Positions 1-11,350 are shown, counted from the first letter of the stretch. The stretch is DNA of 64,000 bases from Zygnema cylindricum (GCA_037447655.1 JBBHKE010000819.1:53497-117496); one strand, 5' to 3'. Notes: generated by a model not told the origin, from the letters alone. Made by a program: numbers and translations.

Positions 1-178
1 AGGAAGGGAGGGAGGGAGAGAGGGAGAGAGGGAGAGTGGGAGGGAGAAGAGAGAGTGTGAGGGAGGGAGTAAGAGGAGGGAGAGAGAGTGGGAGGGAAAT
101 GAGAGAGTGGGAGAGAGAGGGAGGGAGAGAGGGAGGGAGGGAGAAAGGAGGAGGGAGAGAGAGGGAGAGAGAAAAAGA
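1..178. repeat. GA-rich simple repeat
   Basis: Almost pure purine tract of GGGA/GAGA units on the + strand, ending where ordinary sequence starts at about 179. The proline/serine/leucine reading frames across it are low-complexity artefacts. A second similar tract lies at 536-720. Confidence 0.9.
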
Positions 179-535
179 ATCCGCCAAACCTTTTATATAG
201 CGTTAGGTTCAGCTTTTCTTTCCTGCTCAAATACCTCGGCGGTAAATTAGCATGAAAAATCTCTCTAGCTCACCATATCTAAAACAAAGTAAAAGATTAA
301 AAAAAAAAAAATAAAAAAAAATACAGTAAATTACGTCACAAAAAAAAATCTCTTTTACTAAAAATAAATAAAATTAAATGACATAAAAAAAAATAAAAAA
401 AAAAAAATTAGAAAATGAAACAAAATCTATACCACTCGATCTCTCTAAAAAGTACGATTAAATGGCGGCTCCATAAACTCGTCCTTTCTTTTCGACTTGG
501 ATTGCGATATATTTTCCAAACCGCCTAAGAAAAAG
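179..535. other. AT-rich spacer, no gene seen
   Basis: AT-rich DNA with several A-runs (300-310, 395-407) between two purine tracts. I see no coding potential or RNA gene. Confidence 0.6.
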
Positions 536-720
536 AGAGAGGGAGAGAGAGGGAGGAGGAAAGAGGGAGGGAGGGAGAGAGGGAGGGAGAGAGAGGGTGA
601 GAGAGTAAAGGGAGGGTGAGAGAGAGGGAGGAGAATGAGGGAGGGAGTGTGAGAGAGAAGAGGGAGGGTGAGAGGGAGAGAGGGAGAGAGGGAGGGAGGG
701 AAGGAGGGAAAGAAGTTTGA
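536..720. repeat. GA-rich simple repeat
   Basis: Second purine tract of GGGA/GAGAGA units. Long frames on the opposite strand are leucine/serine/proline low complexity, not protein. Confidence 0.9.
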
Positions 721-1219
721 GGAAAGTCCATCTCACCTGTAGGAGGCAGGTGAGGTAAGGAGTGGGGAAGAAGTTTCGTCTAACTTTCAAAAAAGTTTTA
801 AGTTTACATTTTTTACGTTCTATTTTACATGATTCTGACTGGCTATTTGTTGATGGGTTATCATTTTTAAAAATTTAGTTACAGTACGGATCAATCATTC
901 GAGATGCGACTTCATGTTTTTTCAAAGTCAGATTTTTGCATTCCGAAAAGGGTTTCCGGAAAAGAAGATGATTTGCCACAGTTGTCATGTTTTGACGCAC
1001 TTGACCGTATATGTTGTTCGTCGCTACGCTCCGAAAAGGTTGACAGCCGAGCGGTCGGTCAGTTTGTCGCATCTAATTTTGTTTTTTTCCGGAATGAATG
1101 TTACGGGATCATTCGTTTCCTCATCTCATTCATCATCCATTTCTAGTGTGAATGCAACAATGCTTTTCGTTAGTTTTCGCTTTACGATGTACAAAAACGT
1201 ACGGAAACAGTCTTCGTAA
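721..1219. other. Intergenic, no gene supported
   Basis: Short overlapping frames around 904-1219 show no recognisable domain and no codon-like structure. I see nothing else in this stretch. Confidence 0.5.
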
Positions 1220-2100
1220 CCCTAAAAAATCCTTTTAAAAATCCTACAACGTACGATATATATACAGAAATGTACGGCATTCTACGAAAAGTGTACCCTA
1301 TAAAACAGAAGAGTATGGAGAATGTAATGCAGCTTTACTGTAATTTACCGGAATGTACGAAATGCACGACAAGTACCCTAAACTAGTGTTGGGTATCGGG
1401 TAAATTCATATGGCGATAATTTCGATATTCGATATATCGAATATCGATCGAGCAGACTCCTCGATATATCGTACTGGGACCAACATAAATTATCGCGATA
1501 TATATCGCAAAAAATGGGTGTCTGTACAGCTAAAGTATAAAAATTCGTACGAAAAGTCATACGGAAAATTGTACGGAACCCAGCGCCCAACTGTCGCCAC
1601 AAAGGTTTGAGAAAAAATCGGGAAAAAAAAGTAAAAATCGCGTAAATATCCGGATACTTAGCTTTTAGGTACATGGATTCGATATATCGATTATCGTACA
1701 CCTAAAATTCGATAATATCAAATATCGGCAAATGGTCCTCGATACCCAACACTACCCTAAACACCCTAAAATCCCCCCTTCAATAACCCGAAAAGTACTA
1801 AAATGTACGAACGTTGTACGTAGAGGTACATAAGATGTCAGTCCGGATAATTGAAATATACGGAAACGTACAAAAATGTACCCTAAAAATCTCAAAATAA
1901 TAATCGTCAAAAGTACGAAAATATACGGACGCTGTAAGTAAACGTACGAATATAAGTTGGCGGTTTAACAAAAATATATGAGAATGCACGAGAATGTACC
2001 CTAAAATTCCTCAAACCCCCCTTAATAACCCTAAAAGTACTGAAATGTACGAAAACAGTATGCAGATGTACGAAAAAAGTACGGGTACATAGTTTGGTAC
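1220..2100. repeat. Degenerate CCCTAAA/GTAC satellite
   Basis: CCCTAAAA motifs recur at 1220, 1297, 1377, 1764, 1881 and 1999, interspersed with GTACGAAA and TGTACGG words. The last three are 117 and 118 bp apart and their units align (for example CCCCCCTT, AATAACCC and AAAAGTACT at matching places), so this is a decayed tandem repeat. A hAT-type MITE interrupts it at 1384-1754. The CCCTAAA word equals the plant telomere unit, but it occurs singly and not in head-to-tail arrays. Confidence 0.65.
1384..1754. mobile_element. hAT-type MITE with 8-bp TSD
   Basis: The element begins TAGTGTTGGGTATCG and ends with its exact reverse complement. It is flanked by a perfect 8-bp direct repeat, CCCTAAAC, at 1376-1383 and 1755-1762. 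An 8-bp target duplication with short TIRs is the hAT superfamily signature. The 371-bp body is full of CGATAT/ATCG palindromes and carries no transposase, so it is non-autonomous. Confidence 0.85.
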
Positions 2101-2134
2101 GCATTTTATAGTTTTTTCAACATCGTTCAATGCG

Positions 2135-2500
2135 TATCGTGCATAGTATTCGCGCGTTCGTGTTGTGCGAATTGGACATCTATGTTCGTAAGTGACCTTT
2201 CCACGCGTAAACATTTTACATGTCCAGTGTCTAGCTAGTCACACTAGATAGAATGACAGCTTGCTTAGAAAATGCATAATCAGACGGTTGACGTTGTCGC
2301 CCAAACATTTGGAGAATCTTGACGAATGTATAGTAATCATGTTTTATATAATAAAAAAAAAACAGTACGAACCTGTAAGAAAATGCGTTGCTCCTGTACT
2401 AAAATGCGTTGTCCTTGTACGGAAATGCACTCTTTACAGTAATAAACCTCCATTTTTGCCTTATGGAGGTTCACCCTTAGGCCACTATTCCATTATGCGG
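2135..2500. repeat. Dispersed GTAC-rich repeat, copy 1
   Basis: This block aligns with 53,630-54,100. Shared words in order include GTGACCTTTCCACGCGTAAA, TTGGAGAATCTTGACGAAT, a poly-A run, CAGTACG, and a terminal TATGGAGGTTCACCCTTAGG-like end. It looks like a decayed TIR transposon derivative with no ORF; its class is not determined. Confidence 0.6.
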
Positions 2501-2608
2501 TCCCAGTAAACATTCGGAGACGTTTATTTGTAGTGCTTATTGGAAATGCGTTCCATAAGGTCGTGTCAGTAAACAATGTTTCTCAATTATAATTGGCGCC
2601 ATGTAGGT

Positions 2609-2828
2609 TACAACGTGAATCGCTATTAGCGTTAATTTTCTTTTGCTAATTAAATCATTTTTTCTTCGTACACACTTGTCGGATTGTGGATCTTACGGTT
2701 GCGATTAAATGGTAAAATTCTCAATTTCTGATTGGCGATCTCAAGCTTAAAATCAGACAAGAGTGTACGGAGAAAAATATGTTTTAAGTGGCGAAAAATA
2801 TATTAACAGTAACAACGATACATGGTAT
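2609..2828. mobile_element. TA-type MITE, decayed copy
   Basis: Starts TA-CAACGTGAATCG and aligns along its length with the reverse complement of the MITE at 27,234-27,451, including the internal CGTACACA and GTGTACGGAGAAAA words. Its right terminus has decayed. Non-coding. Confidence 0.65.
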
Positions 2829-4077
2829 AGTTTTCAGATTCTTAACATTTGAAAATATTCTTAAAACTGAAAATCTGGACGTAATATTTGTACAAGCGGA
2901 AGCAGTTAATGATTTGTACGAAAATTTTACGACCAAATTTTAATTTTGAAATTGGAAATCAAAATTTCGAAACGGAGTGGCAAAAAGGCGCCGCACACTT
3001 TGAAGGATAGCAGATGTCAGAAAGAGCGTGCAAAGATACTTTAGTCGACTTGCATACACCGTGGCGTAAGGCACATGGCTCGTACAAAGTGTAGGCTTCT
3101 CATCGCCTATTCCAAGTATATATTTTGTTTCTCTTTCATGTGTACCAATGGTTCAAGACCAGTGTGAAGCAACTCTCCCCTGCGTGAAAAGTTTTTTCAC
3201 ACAGGATGATTTGCGCGGTCGCTTCGCGAATATAAAAAAGTGAAACATCCAACGGTCGTGACTTACGACTATAATATTCGACCATCTCGACTACCATCCA
3301 GTTAACATGTTTCGTTTGACAAAAAAATTGAATAGGTACGAATTTTTATGAAATAATACGACGTTCAGCAAACAACCCCACTTTTCCTCTAATGGAAGAC
3401 CACCCTTATGTAACTCCAATCTTTAAACACGTACTTGTTTTTGGTTCGATACCTCTCAATTTGTCTGCACGTGCGTCACGCTGTAACTTTTATGGCATAT
3501 ATTTTTTTTTGTGGGTGACCGTTTGTATGCATGGATTACTTTATATGCTACAAAACGTTGTTTACTTCGTCGTATAGCATTATTTTTATGTGGTTGTGTT
3601 ATCTATTTTTCAAGATCGTTGTCAAAAAAGAATTAGGGAAAAGAAAATTCTATGACCATGGAGATTTCACCTGTCCATGTGTCGGTTAGGGTTTTTGTAC
3701 ATATTTGTGCGCAAGCTGCCCAAAAAAGCTTGAGAATATCAAGAGTGTTTAAAGTTTCGTAAACAATTTACACAACCAGTGAATGAAACGTTCCGTTCGA
3801 GAAATAATTTACGGTGTGACCATGTTACTGAAAAATACTTAGGTGAAAGTAAGAAATGAAACGCGTCTCTGTGGAAAATATAACTTTCTGTTGGACAACT
3901 ATATTTTCCTTATCAACAGCAAAAATCGTTTTTAGAATTCCACGGGCAATTTTAGTGTATTTGCTATTTTTTTTCTGGAAAACTACGCTCCAAATAAAAT
4001 ACTAGGTCCGCCCAATTTTCCGCGACTGTACCAATCAAGAGCTTTTTCAAGGTCTTTCGTGGGTTTATAATGCTAAT
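2829..4077. other. Intergenic with repeat fragments
   Basis: No gene seen. Around 3373-3418 a terminal fragment of the GTAC-rich repeat family (AACAACCCCACTTTTCC...) is present. The rest is AT-rich and unrecognised. Confidence 0.5.
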
Positions 4078-4225
4078 CCAGCACCCCCAAATTACACCTA
4101 AAATAAAATTAATGACTTTATTTTTATTACGTTGATATAGGTACTGCTTAATTAGCGTTAATTACTTTAATTTCGACTGCTATTAAATAGTATGATGTAC
4201 GAAATGTGTCAGTTCGTACTAAAAC
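4078..4225. repeat. Fragment related to MITE at 9,888-10,368
   Basis: The stretch from GCACCCCCAAATTA through AATTAGCGTTAAT to AAATAGTATGATGTACG aligns with 9,928-10,060 inside the TA-type MITE. It is a truncated internal fragment with no termini seen. Confidence 0.45.
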
Positions 4226-4439
4226 TGCTTGTTTTTACGTACAAATTTACAGAATGAGTGTCAGGTAAAGGCCTCGACAGGGGAAATTGAGTGCGTCGCC
4301 GCAGATTTGATTCCCAGTCATAAAGACGGGGAGAATCGCGCGAACCTGTTCTCACATGTTCGAACGTCGAACATGTGAACACATACTATCGCGGCTACCA
4401 TATGGGAATTTCCGAATTTGTATCCAAATTAGTTTTAGG

Positions 4440-4640
4440 GTGAAGTTACAGTAGACGAAAAGTGGGGTTGTTTACAGAAATTTGGACCTTTTCGTACTAT
4501 GCCGTACCTTTTATTTTGTTTTTATCCGAAAAACAACATTACGGAGAATCTTGCCAGTATTCTCCAAAAGTATGGGAGTTAACAATGACCGTTGGATATT
4601 TTTTCGTGAAGCATTCGCTTCGAAAGTTTCTCTAATTGGT
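4440..4640. repeat. Dispersed GTAC-rich repeat fragment
   Basis: Aligns with 54,098-54,290: AGGGTG start, GTTTACAGAAA, CCGTACCTTTTATTTTGTTT, AACAACATTAC, GAATCTTGCCA, then CGTTGGATATT and GCATTCGCTTC. It lies just upstream of the EXORDIUM-like locus and may overlap its promoter. Confidence 0.6.
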
Positions 4641-4721
4641 GATCTACCACGCGAGGTACATGACCAATTACAGAAAAAATTGAGTTTCTTTTCAAACCCT
4701 CTCGCTCCCTCGTTCACTCCC

Positions 4722-4778
4722 TACAAAGAATCAAACGCAGCCTGGAGCTCTACAAAGAATCAAACGCAGCCTGACGCT
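4722..4778 (+). repeat. 28-bp tandem duplication upstream of EXO-like start
   Basis: TACAAAGAATCAAACGCAGC occurs twice, 28 bp apart, ending about 20 bp before the ATG at 4799. It would lie in the 5' leader or core promoter of the EXORDIUM-like locus. Confidence 0.75.
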
Positions 4779-4798
4779 CCTGCAGTCTTTTAAGTAAC

Positions 4799-6069
4799 AT
4801 GAGGTTTCTTCACTCTCTACCTCTCCTCCTCCTCTCTCTCTCCGTCGCCATAGTCCAGACTCTCGCTGAAACTCTCATCCTCCCTTCCACTTATGACGTC
4901 ACGCAAGTCTACTGCGATGAAAAAAACGCCGGCGCTTACGTATACAAAGGAGGCGACGATGACACCGCCGAATCTATCCGCTGGGGATCGACGGCCTCGA
5001 TGCGCGGATCGCAGCTGCAGCTCGTCACGGAGGCTCTAAAAGCCCTCGGTGAAGTCGAAGCCTATCAGAGCATGCTGGCGCTGGACGGCGTGCCAGCCAA
5101 TGAAACCACTCAAAGCATGCTTGTAGCCGAAACTGCCGGGAAAAATCTCGAGTACAACAACGGACCAGTACTGCCGCAAATCGACAAAGATCCGTTAAAC
5201 ATTTTCATCACGTTTTACGGACAGTCTTGGACTGCGGCCGACAAAGCTACCGTGTAGACGTTTATAAAGGCGCTGAACTCTGCAGTATATGGAGGAGAGA
5301 ATGATCGCACGGTCGACAGATGGTGGGATATTACCACCAGGTACTTCTACGACTGCAAGAATAGAAGTATTGCAAGCAATATAGTGTTGAAACCCTCTGT
5401 TTCGGATCCTTCCTCTCAATCGCTTTTCGGTTCCTCTGCCAAGCAGGCTCTGAAGGATAAGCATATTCGAGCCATTGTTACAAGGTCTCTTGGAGGAGCG
5501 AAACCGACAAGATCTTCCATTCATCTTGTGCTGACGTCACCGGAAATATATGTTAAGAACTTTGGTTCTACTTTATGTACTTACCATTCCTCTTTCAGGC
5601 TCCAGAAAGTGAATATGGCGTATATTTTTGCAGGAAATCCTGCCACTCAGGCTCTCAAAGAATGCTCTTACAATTACTATGATCCTGTGACTGGTTCTCC
5701 GAATGGTATGGGTATTGACTCCACTATTAACTGGATCGCCCATAGTTTGACAAAGACGGCTACAAATCCCTATCCTACAAAGAAGGGAAAGAAAGGATGG
5801 TTGATTGCAAAAATAACGGAGATATTTGTTCCTGGGTTTTCGGATACACAGATTGGGTTGAGACTGATAAGGTAAAACATACATATTACATTTATAATAT
5901 CAAAGGTTTAGGGAAGAAGTTTTTGATTCAGCAAAACTACAACCCTAAGATTCAGAAATGTGTGACGATCCCTTTCCTCGACAACCCCCTGCTTCATAAG
6001 AAGTGTTTCATTATACTTTATTATTGTTTAGAGTTAGGTTTTGAGGCTGTTGTTTTTATGGTGTTGTAA
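4799..6069 (+). pseudogene. EXORDIUM-like (phosphate-induced-1 family), broken
   Basis: Family members are secreted apoplastic proteins linked to brassinosteroid- and sugar-dependent growth. The product starts MRFLHSLPLLLLSLS, a good signal peptide ending near TLA. Family landmarks follow in order: ITFYGQSWTAADKA near the middle, RWWDITTRY, a VLTSPEIYVKNF strand with a Cys-x-x-His, a GNPATQ segment, NGMGIDSTINWIAHSL and TNPYP, and a C-terminal YNIKGLGKKFLIQQNYNP. Two lesions are visible: an in-frame TAG at 5255-5257, with family similarity continuing in the same frame, and a frameshift in the purine-rich run near 5770-5800 that moves the C-terminus to another frame. No splice sites would remove the TAG. 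It is either a young pseudogene or carries sequencing errors; the similarity itself is clear. Confidence 0.7.
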
Positions 6070-8095
6070 AGCATATGCTAAAGTCATAGGATAGAAATTT
6101 GTCATTACGATTATTGGAAGGCATGATTATTTTGGTTTTAGTTTATTCTGTTATGACAGGTTCGAATACCCGCATTCAATTCCTTAACATTTTTTTTTTG
6201 CATTGTAAAGTTTTGCAGGTTAGGGTTGGTGGTTTATATGTTTTTATAATATTATCTAGGTTTTTTTCGTCTTTGACTTTTACCTTGGGCAAAAGTTTTA
6301 GTTTTGTAGCTCTAAAAGGTTTGTAGGTGGTAAGATTAAAAAAAAAAAAAATGATTTTCTAATTTGGTGGTGGTATAGGATTATGGCTGATAGTGCCGAT
6401 TTAATACAAATTATTTTTTTTCTGACGAAAATGTATATTACAGTTTGTTTACTATTCAGTTTTTGATTATAAATTCTTGATTTTATTTAATATACCTGTT
6501 TTTGTTAAATTTCTGAATTTTTCACTGTTATCTATTTCCTGTTTATTTCTTCTAATGTAATGCTGTCACGGTGGTGTAATGTAATTCTGCTTTGTTTGTA
6601 TTGCTGAAAAACTGTATTATACTTTTGTCATGTGTTTGTTTTCTTATCTGTGCAATTATGTTTTAACGACTTAGTTTAAAATTCTCATTTTGTTTTAAAA
6701 TTTGGAAATATAAATTCTTAACTTGTGACATATTCACGGAGCGGAAATGGAAAAACCAATGTTAATAATTGCTTAGTTTGTATTGTGATTTGTCAGTGAA
6801 ATATGTTAGTTTTGTTTGTCTTATGTTTTCAAATCTTCAAAAGTAACATCAAAATTTCCATTTTGTTTCTCCACCCCTATCTTAAAATGGTTTTATTCTG
6901 GCGTCGGTCCTTTGTTGTTGATGGTTCTCTCTGAATAACTCCTTCAGAATACAATTCATTTTTGTATTTTCAAGTTAGAGATGATAGGGAATTCAGGAAT
7001 TGGAATTCCAGAACTTGGGCGGGTGTATAAATTAAGATTGTTTCCATGTTCCAACGGTATTTTTGTTCGCAAACAGACAGCTCATTTCGTACGACGGCTG
7101 TTCCCGTTTTACCAGGAGTCCAATTCAAAATGGTATTTTTCCGCTTTGGAAACGAGTGCCCACTTGTTCTACATAATCCTAATGCCGTAAAAACCGCTCT
7201 CAATTAATGATTGACGTGTAAATGTTTGTTTACAGTTTTGCACAATTTGCAATAAAGAATTTTGAAGCGGATGAATCACATTTGTGCCATGTTGTAGAAA
7301 AGACAAATCAAAGTCAGCATAGAGGTAGTCGATGATGCTGTCAGCCATGGGACAACAGGTCATCAACGTTTACGCCCGACCTTAGGCCGGTTGCACATGT
7401 CGAAGTTCATCAAAAATTATGAGCTATACACGTGCGGAAAACAGGAAACATAACAGAAAGGAATATCTTGACGCCACCGTAACTTTCGTTGACCGCTGCT
7501 CATATCCCTGAGCATGAAACACATTTCTAATTGAATCCCATGGGTATACCGTACTGTTTGATGATCACGTCTGTTCCGTGACCTATCCGTGTTGTGACAA
7601 ATCATCCACATTCGCAAACCGTCGACTTCCTTGTTTATTTAACCCTGTTCAGTAAAAAATAAGTTAGAGATGATGAGTAGCTTAATTTCTCAGTTCCTAT
7701 CCATGTGACTAATGGTACTTTCGCATGTAACCAAAACTTTACTCTTGTAACTTTGTTTTCGCGAAGATTTTAGGGTTTTTTAGGGTTTTTTACTACTTTC
7801 ATAGCATTCGTCCGAAAAGAAATGAAAGCGTTGCTTTAGATTGTGACTGATGTAGACGTGGGTGTAGTTTGTGACGGTTGTAGACGACAACAAAACTCAC
7901 GACAATTGATGACGTTTACGAAATAGCGACGGTTGTAGACGTCTGCTACTTGTGACATTGTAAATGTTTAGTGTTTGTGACATTTTGACGTCACACTCAA
8001 ATTATGACAGCGTCGACATCACAAATTGCAAAAAGTTCAGCCATAGTTTTCCGATTTTGTTTTTTAGTATTTTCTCACTCTACTTGCCATGAAAA
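6070..8095. other. AT-rich intergenic region, no gene seen
   Basis: T-rich DNA downstream of the EXORDIUM-like locus, perhaps its old 3' region to about 6,960, then unrecognised sequence. Around 7,850-7,960 the words TGTAGACG and GACGGTTGTAGACG recur several times as a short degenerate repeat. No supported ORF or RNA gene. Confidence 0.5.
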
Positions 8096-8365
8096 TCATA
8101 GTTCAAAAGTAGGTGAAAGTAGGCCCATACAATATGCCTATTGTACGCAAAACATACAATATGACCTTAAGACCCATATTGTATTGGTCGCAAAATGAAA
8201 AAAGAAGTAACAGGGTTGAGTTGCACATCGTTGGATAGAGAATTAAACGTCATAGGACGACTGCTGATCAAAGTAGCGATCTAAGAATATCACATGAAAA
8301 GCCAATAACACTACTTGTGCCTACTACCAAAGGCCAACCATAAAACCCCTACGTTTGAACTATGA
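8096..8365. mobile_element. MITE M1 (CATAGTTCAAA family)
   Basis: About 270 bp bounded by TCATAGTTCAAAAGTAGG and its near inverted copy CCTACGTTTGAACTATGA. Positions 8,097-8,302 match the reverse complement of 10,379-10,603 nearly throughout, so M1 and M2 are inverted copies of one family. The immediate flanks do not show a convincing target duplication. Non-coding. Confidence 0.75.
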
Positions 8366-8432
8366 TCGAAATACGCCCAAATATGGTCAAAAGAAATCGT
8401 TTTTAGATGTTTATCATTCGATACCATTATTG

Positions 8433-9695
8433 TGAAACTCTGAGACCTCCATAAGTCCTCAGAGTGGACAGCTTCCAAGAAGCCTCTAGGATAACCCTGA
8501 CCCCTTTGTGTTTCAGCAAGAACAACTGCAACCCTGGCAGACAAAAACTCTGACCAACTTCATCCCTGTGAAGGCAAGACTCCCCTAAGTCGATAGCAAA
8601 AAGAATATCTGAATTTGCTCCCCTGAGCAGTAAGTTATGGAGGGTCAAAGTTGACCTTTTGTACAGAAGCTCTCTGAGAGAGAGGGTCCTATCTCCTAAT
8701 TTTTCTAAGTCCTATCTCTCCTACTCCCCTACAAACTCTATCTACTGATGTACGGAGCCAATCAGACTACACTTCCGTACACAAAAGTACAGCTGCCGGT
8801 GTACTTTCTGTACGAGCATTGTACGACATGGCCTAAATGTCGGCACGTGGTATATCCGTATTCGCTCCCTTAATCCTCGGAGATGCCGCGATCCAATGTC
8901 ATTCCGCCACGTGTCATCCGATGTGGCGATGACCAAAAACCGCCGAAATCCTCTTCCGCGATCTCGGCGTTTAATTTCGGTCGTCCGATTAAATTCACAT
9001 TTAATCGTAGCCGTAATAAATACATACGCGGTATTCGTTTCCCTAAATAAATAAATGCGCGGTATTCGTTTCTTATCCGTACCGTAATCCGTACTTTTAC
9101 ATTAATGGATCTATGTCTCCCGTAAACAGTTTCACTTAAATGAATAATCCTACGTGTTAATATTTAATTAAATATCAAATACCATAATACACAACACTAG
9201 CTCTAGACTTAACGGATAAGGTTACCAACTACCGGCAGTCTACCGCTCGGCAGGTAACAGGATCAAATCTTGAAGGCATCACGTTTTCTATTAGTAAATT
9301 AACCCCTAATGGTAAATAAACTAATATTTATATCCCGTAAACCTCTGGATAGCCTAGGTAGCCATGGCTCTAGTTCCCTCCTCTCCAATTTCTCAGTGAC
9401 TGCGACAAGTTTGAGAGTTGAAGAGAGAAGTTAGAGGTAGACTGCCTCGGCTTCTTTCAATATTTCTATTTAGACCTAGTAAATAAACCTATAATGGTAA
9501 ATAAACTAATATTTATATCCCGTAAACCTCTGGATAGCCTAGGTAGCCATGGCTCTAGCTTCCTCTCCAATTTCTCAGTGACTGCGACAAGTTTGAGAGT
9601 TGAAGAGAGAAGTTAGAGGTAGACTGCCTCGGCTTCTTTCTATATTTCTATTTAGACCTAGAAAATACTTTAAAAAAGGACCATTAATTTCTACA
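8433..9695 (-). mobile_element. Solo copia LTR (E-type), TSD TATTG
   Basis: In minus orientation the LTR starts TGTAGAAATTAATGG and ends GGTCTCAGAGTTTCA, as do the E-type LTRs at the right end of the window. It is flanked by a perfect 5-bp duplication, TATTG, at 8428-8432 and 9696-9700, with no internal region, so it arose by LTR-LTR recombination. A 185-bp tandem duplication (about 9,300-9,665) explains its length of 1,263 bp against about 1,065 bp for E2. It carries the antisense tRNA-like block and G-box motifs described elsewhere. Confidence 0.92.
9205..9275 (+). other. tRNA-like module in solo LTR (antisense to LTR)
   Basis: Contains a TTAACGGATAAGG D-arm/A-box-like part and an AGGATCAAATCTTG T-arm/B-box-like part with a self-complementary stem. 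The middle arm is enlarged (GTTACC...GGTAAC). The position in the LTR matches the better-preserved cloverleaf of family A LTRs. Confidence 0.55.
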
Positions 9696-9737
9696 TATTG
9701 ACGTTTTTCATTGCAAAAATTGTGAGATAAACGTGGT

Positions 9738-9744
9738 AGTGGGA

Positions 9745-9787
<43 letters not shown>
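9738..9787. repeat. (GA)n microsatellite
   Basis: About 25 GA dinucleotides between the solo LTR and MITE M2. Confidence 0.95.
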
Positions 9788-9790
<3 letters not shown>

Positions 9791-9836
9791 CTTTCACGAG
9801 ACTTCGCTTTTGCGAAATGGCGTCCGTTGGTCGAGA

Positions 9837-10604
9837 CCATAGTTCAAAAGTAGGCGTTTTATGGTTGGCCTTTGGTAGGCGCAAGTACACCACGAATCGT
9901 AATTAGAGTAATGTACGTTAATTTCGGCACCCCAAATTTTGACTCTATCACCATAAGTAGAGTATATTATTCTAAGTTATTCTTTACGTTATTTAAGGTA
10001 CTTTTTGAATGAGCGTTAATAACTCTAATACAATGCCGTTTTAAATAGTGTGGTGTATGGTCGGTGTTTGACCGTGCAAAATTGTACTTTATCAAGTAAA
10101 AAAGTACAAATAATGATTTAATATAGGCCGTTATCATGTAACTGCGTTTTAACAAACCGCGTAATGCAAACGTCATAGTGACAATAAACTGTACGAATAC
10201 CTTATTTACATTAGAGATATTCAGCGCGTCAAATTATAATATTTAAATAAATCAGAGTAAATTCCTTTTTTAAAAACTTATATCACAGAAATTAGAATTA
10301 ATAACTCTAATTATTTTGTTCTCTTTTTTTACTCTAATTTTTCTTTACTATAATTACGATTCGCGGTGTAGTGTAACGGGCTTTTCATGTGATCTTCTTA
10401 GATCCCTACTTTGATCGCACTTTGATCAGCGACCGTCCGATGACGTTTAATTCTTTATCGAATGATGTGCAACTCAACCCTGTTACTTTTTTTTTCATTT
10501 TGCGACCAATACAATATGGGTCTTAACTCTTAAGGTCATGTTGTATGTTTTGCGTACAATAGGCATATCGTATGGGCCTACTTTCACCTACTTTTGAACT
10601 ATGG
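9837..10604. mobile_element. MITE M2 with 6-bp TSD, interrupted
   Basis: Bounded by CCATAGTTCAAAAGTAGG and its inverted copy. Flanked by the 6-bp direct repeat TCGAGA at 9831-9836 and 10605-10610. Without the nested TA-type MITE (9,888-10,368 plus one TA) it is about 285 bp, close to M1 in length. Non-autonomous; the superfamily is not assigned. Confidence 0.8.
9888..10368. mobile_element. TA-type (Tc1/mariner-like) MITE nested in M2
   Basis: Starts CACCACGAATCGTAATTA and ends TAATTACGATTCGCGGTG, flanked by TA on both sides. The homologous stretch of M1 (reverse complement AAGTAGTGTTATTGG) preserves the empty site AAG-TA-GTGT, which proves insertion with TA duplication. AT-rich, with no transposase. 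Confidence 0.88.
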
Positions 10605-10610
10605 TCGAGA

Positions 10611-11350
10611 CTCCCTCCACGGCCCCTGTACGGAAAACGCACGGAAAAGAGTCACGTACAAAGGCTGTAAACGTGAAGTGGGTTATTTTTTTCGTACTCC
10701 GCGCACGAAAATTGTTCAAAAACTTCCAACACCTGCGACAGCATCTGTCTATTCGCTCACCTTGTGGAATTTTATTTAAAATCACCGCGAAGTGATTTTA
10801 TGTAAAGTTTGAAGATGAGCTGAAAGGACGCGAAAGTGTGTCGAAACGCGCTAGACGACAAACTCTAGTACATATAAAGTTTTAAGGGTAACGCAACTTG
10901 TACGGTGGTAATTTCAATTTTCTGGTACGGCTAAGTTATGGAGGAAAACTACAGAAAATAGCTGTAACTCTAGCACATGCGAAAGTGCCCTAATCGAGAT
11001 CAAACGGGGACTTTATGTTAGCAGACCTTTTTTATCTTTTACGGTTTTATCACGTTCATATAGAACTGCTATAGTGCTTGTTTTGCGGAACGGCGCACCA
11101 AAAAAGTTTGAAAAAACTTCACAAGCGCAATTCTGAATTCGAAATGTCCAATCGTTAACCTTCTGCGCCTGTCATTTTGAAATTTGGAGGGAAACTCTGA
11201 AACGGCGCTAAACGACCTGGTTACGTTGCTTGCTGTGAAAACCTAAATTCTTCCAAGTCCTTATGTCTATCAACACTGGCAGGAATTTGATGAAGAACCG
11301 AATTTTGTTCGTTCTGCAACACAAAGTGATTTGGTTTGTGAGAGTGAGAC
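10611..11350. promoter_or_regulatory. Presumed promoter/5' leader of SWI2
   Basis: Non-coding interval from the MITE to the SWI2 start codon. No clear TATA box or RNA gene is evident. The CCGCGCACGAAAATTGTTC and GCGGAACGGCGC stretches are GC-richer than the surroundings. Assignment is by position only. Confidence 0.4.

Noticed and set aside
1220-2100. Telomere or interstitial telomeric array
   Set aside because: CCCTAAA words are single and spaced about 80-118 bp apart, not head-to-tail.
5255-5383. Intron removing the TAG in the EXORDIUM-like locus
   Set aside because: The sequence across the stop continues in frame with family-like residues and shows no convincing splice pair.
8097-10603. 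One large element with ~220-bp TIRs
   Set aside because: Each half has its own complete pair of CATAGTTCAAA ends, and the right half has its own TCGAGA duplication, so they are two inverted MITE copies.
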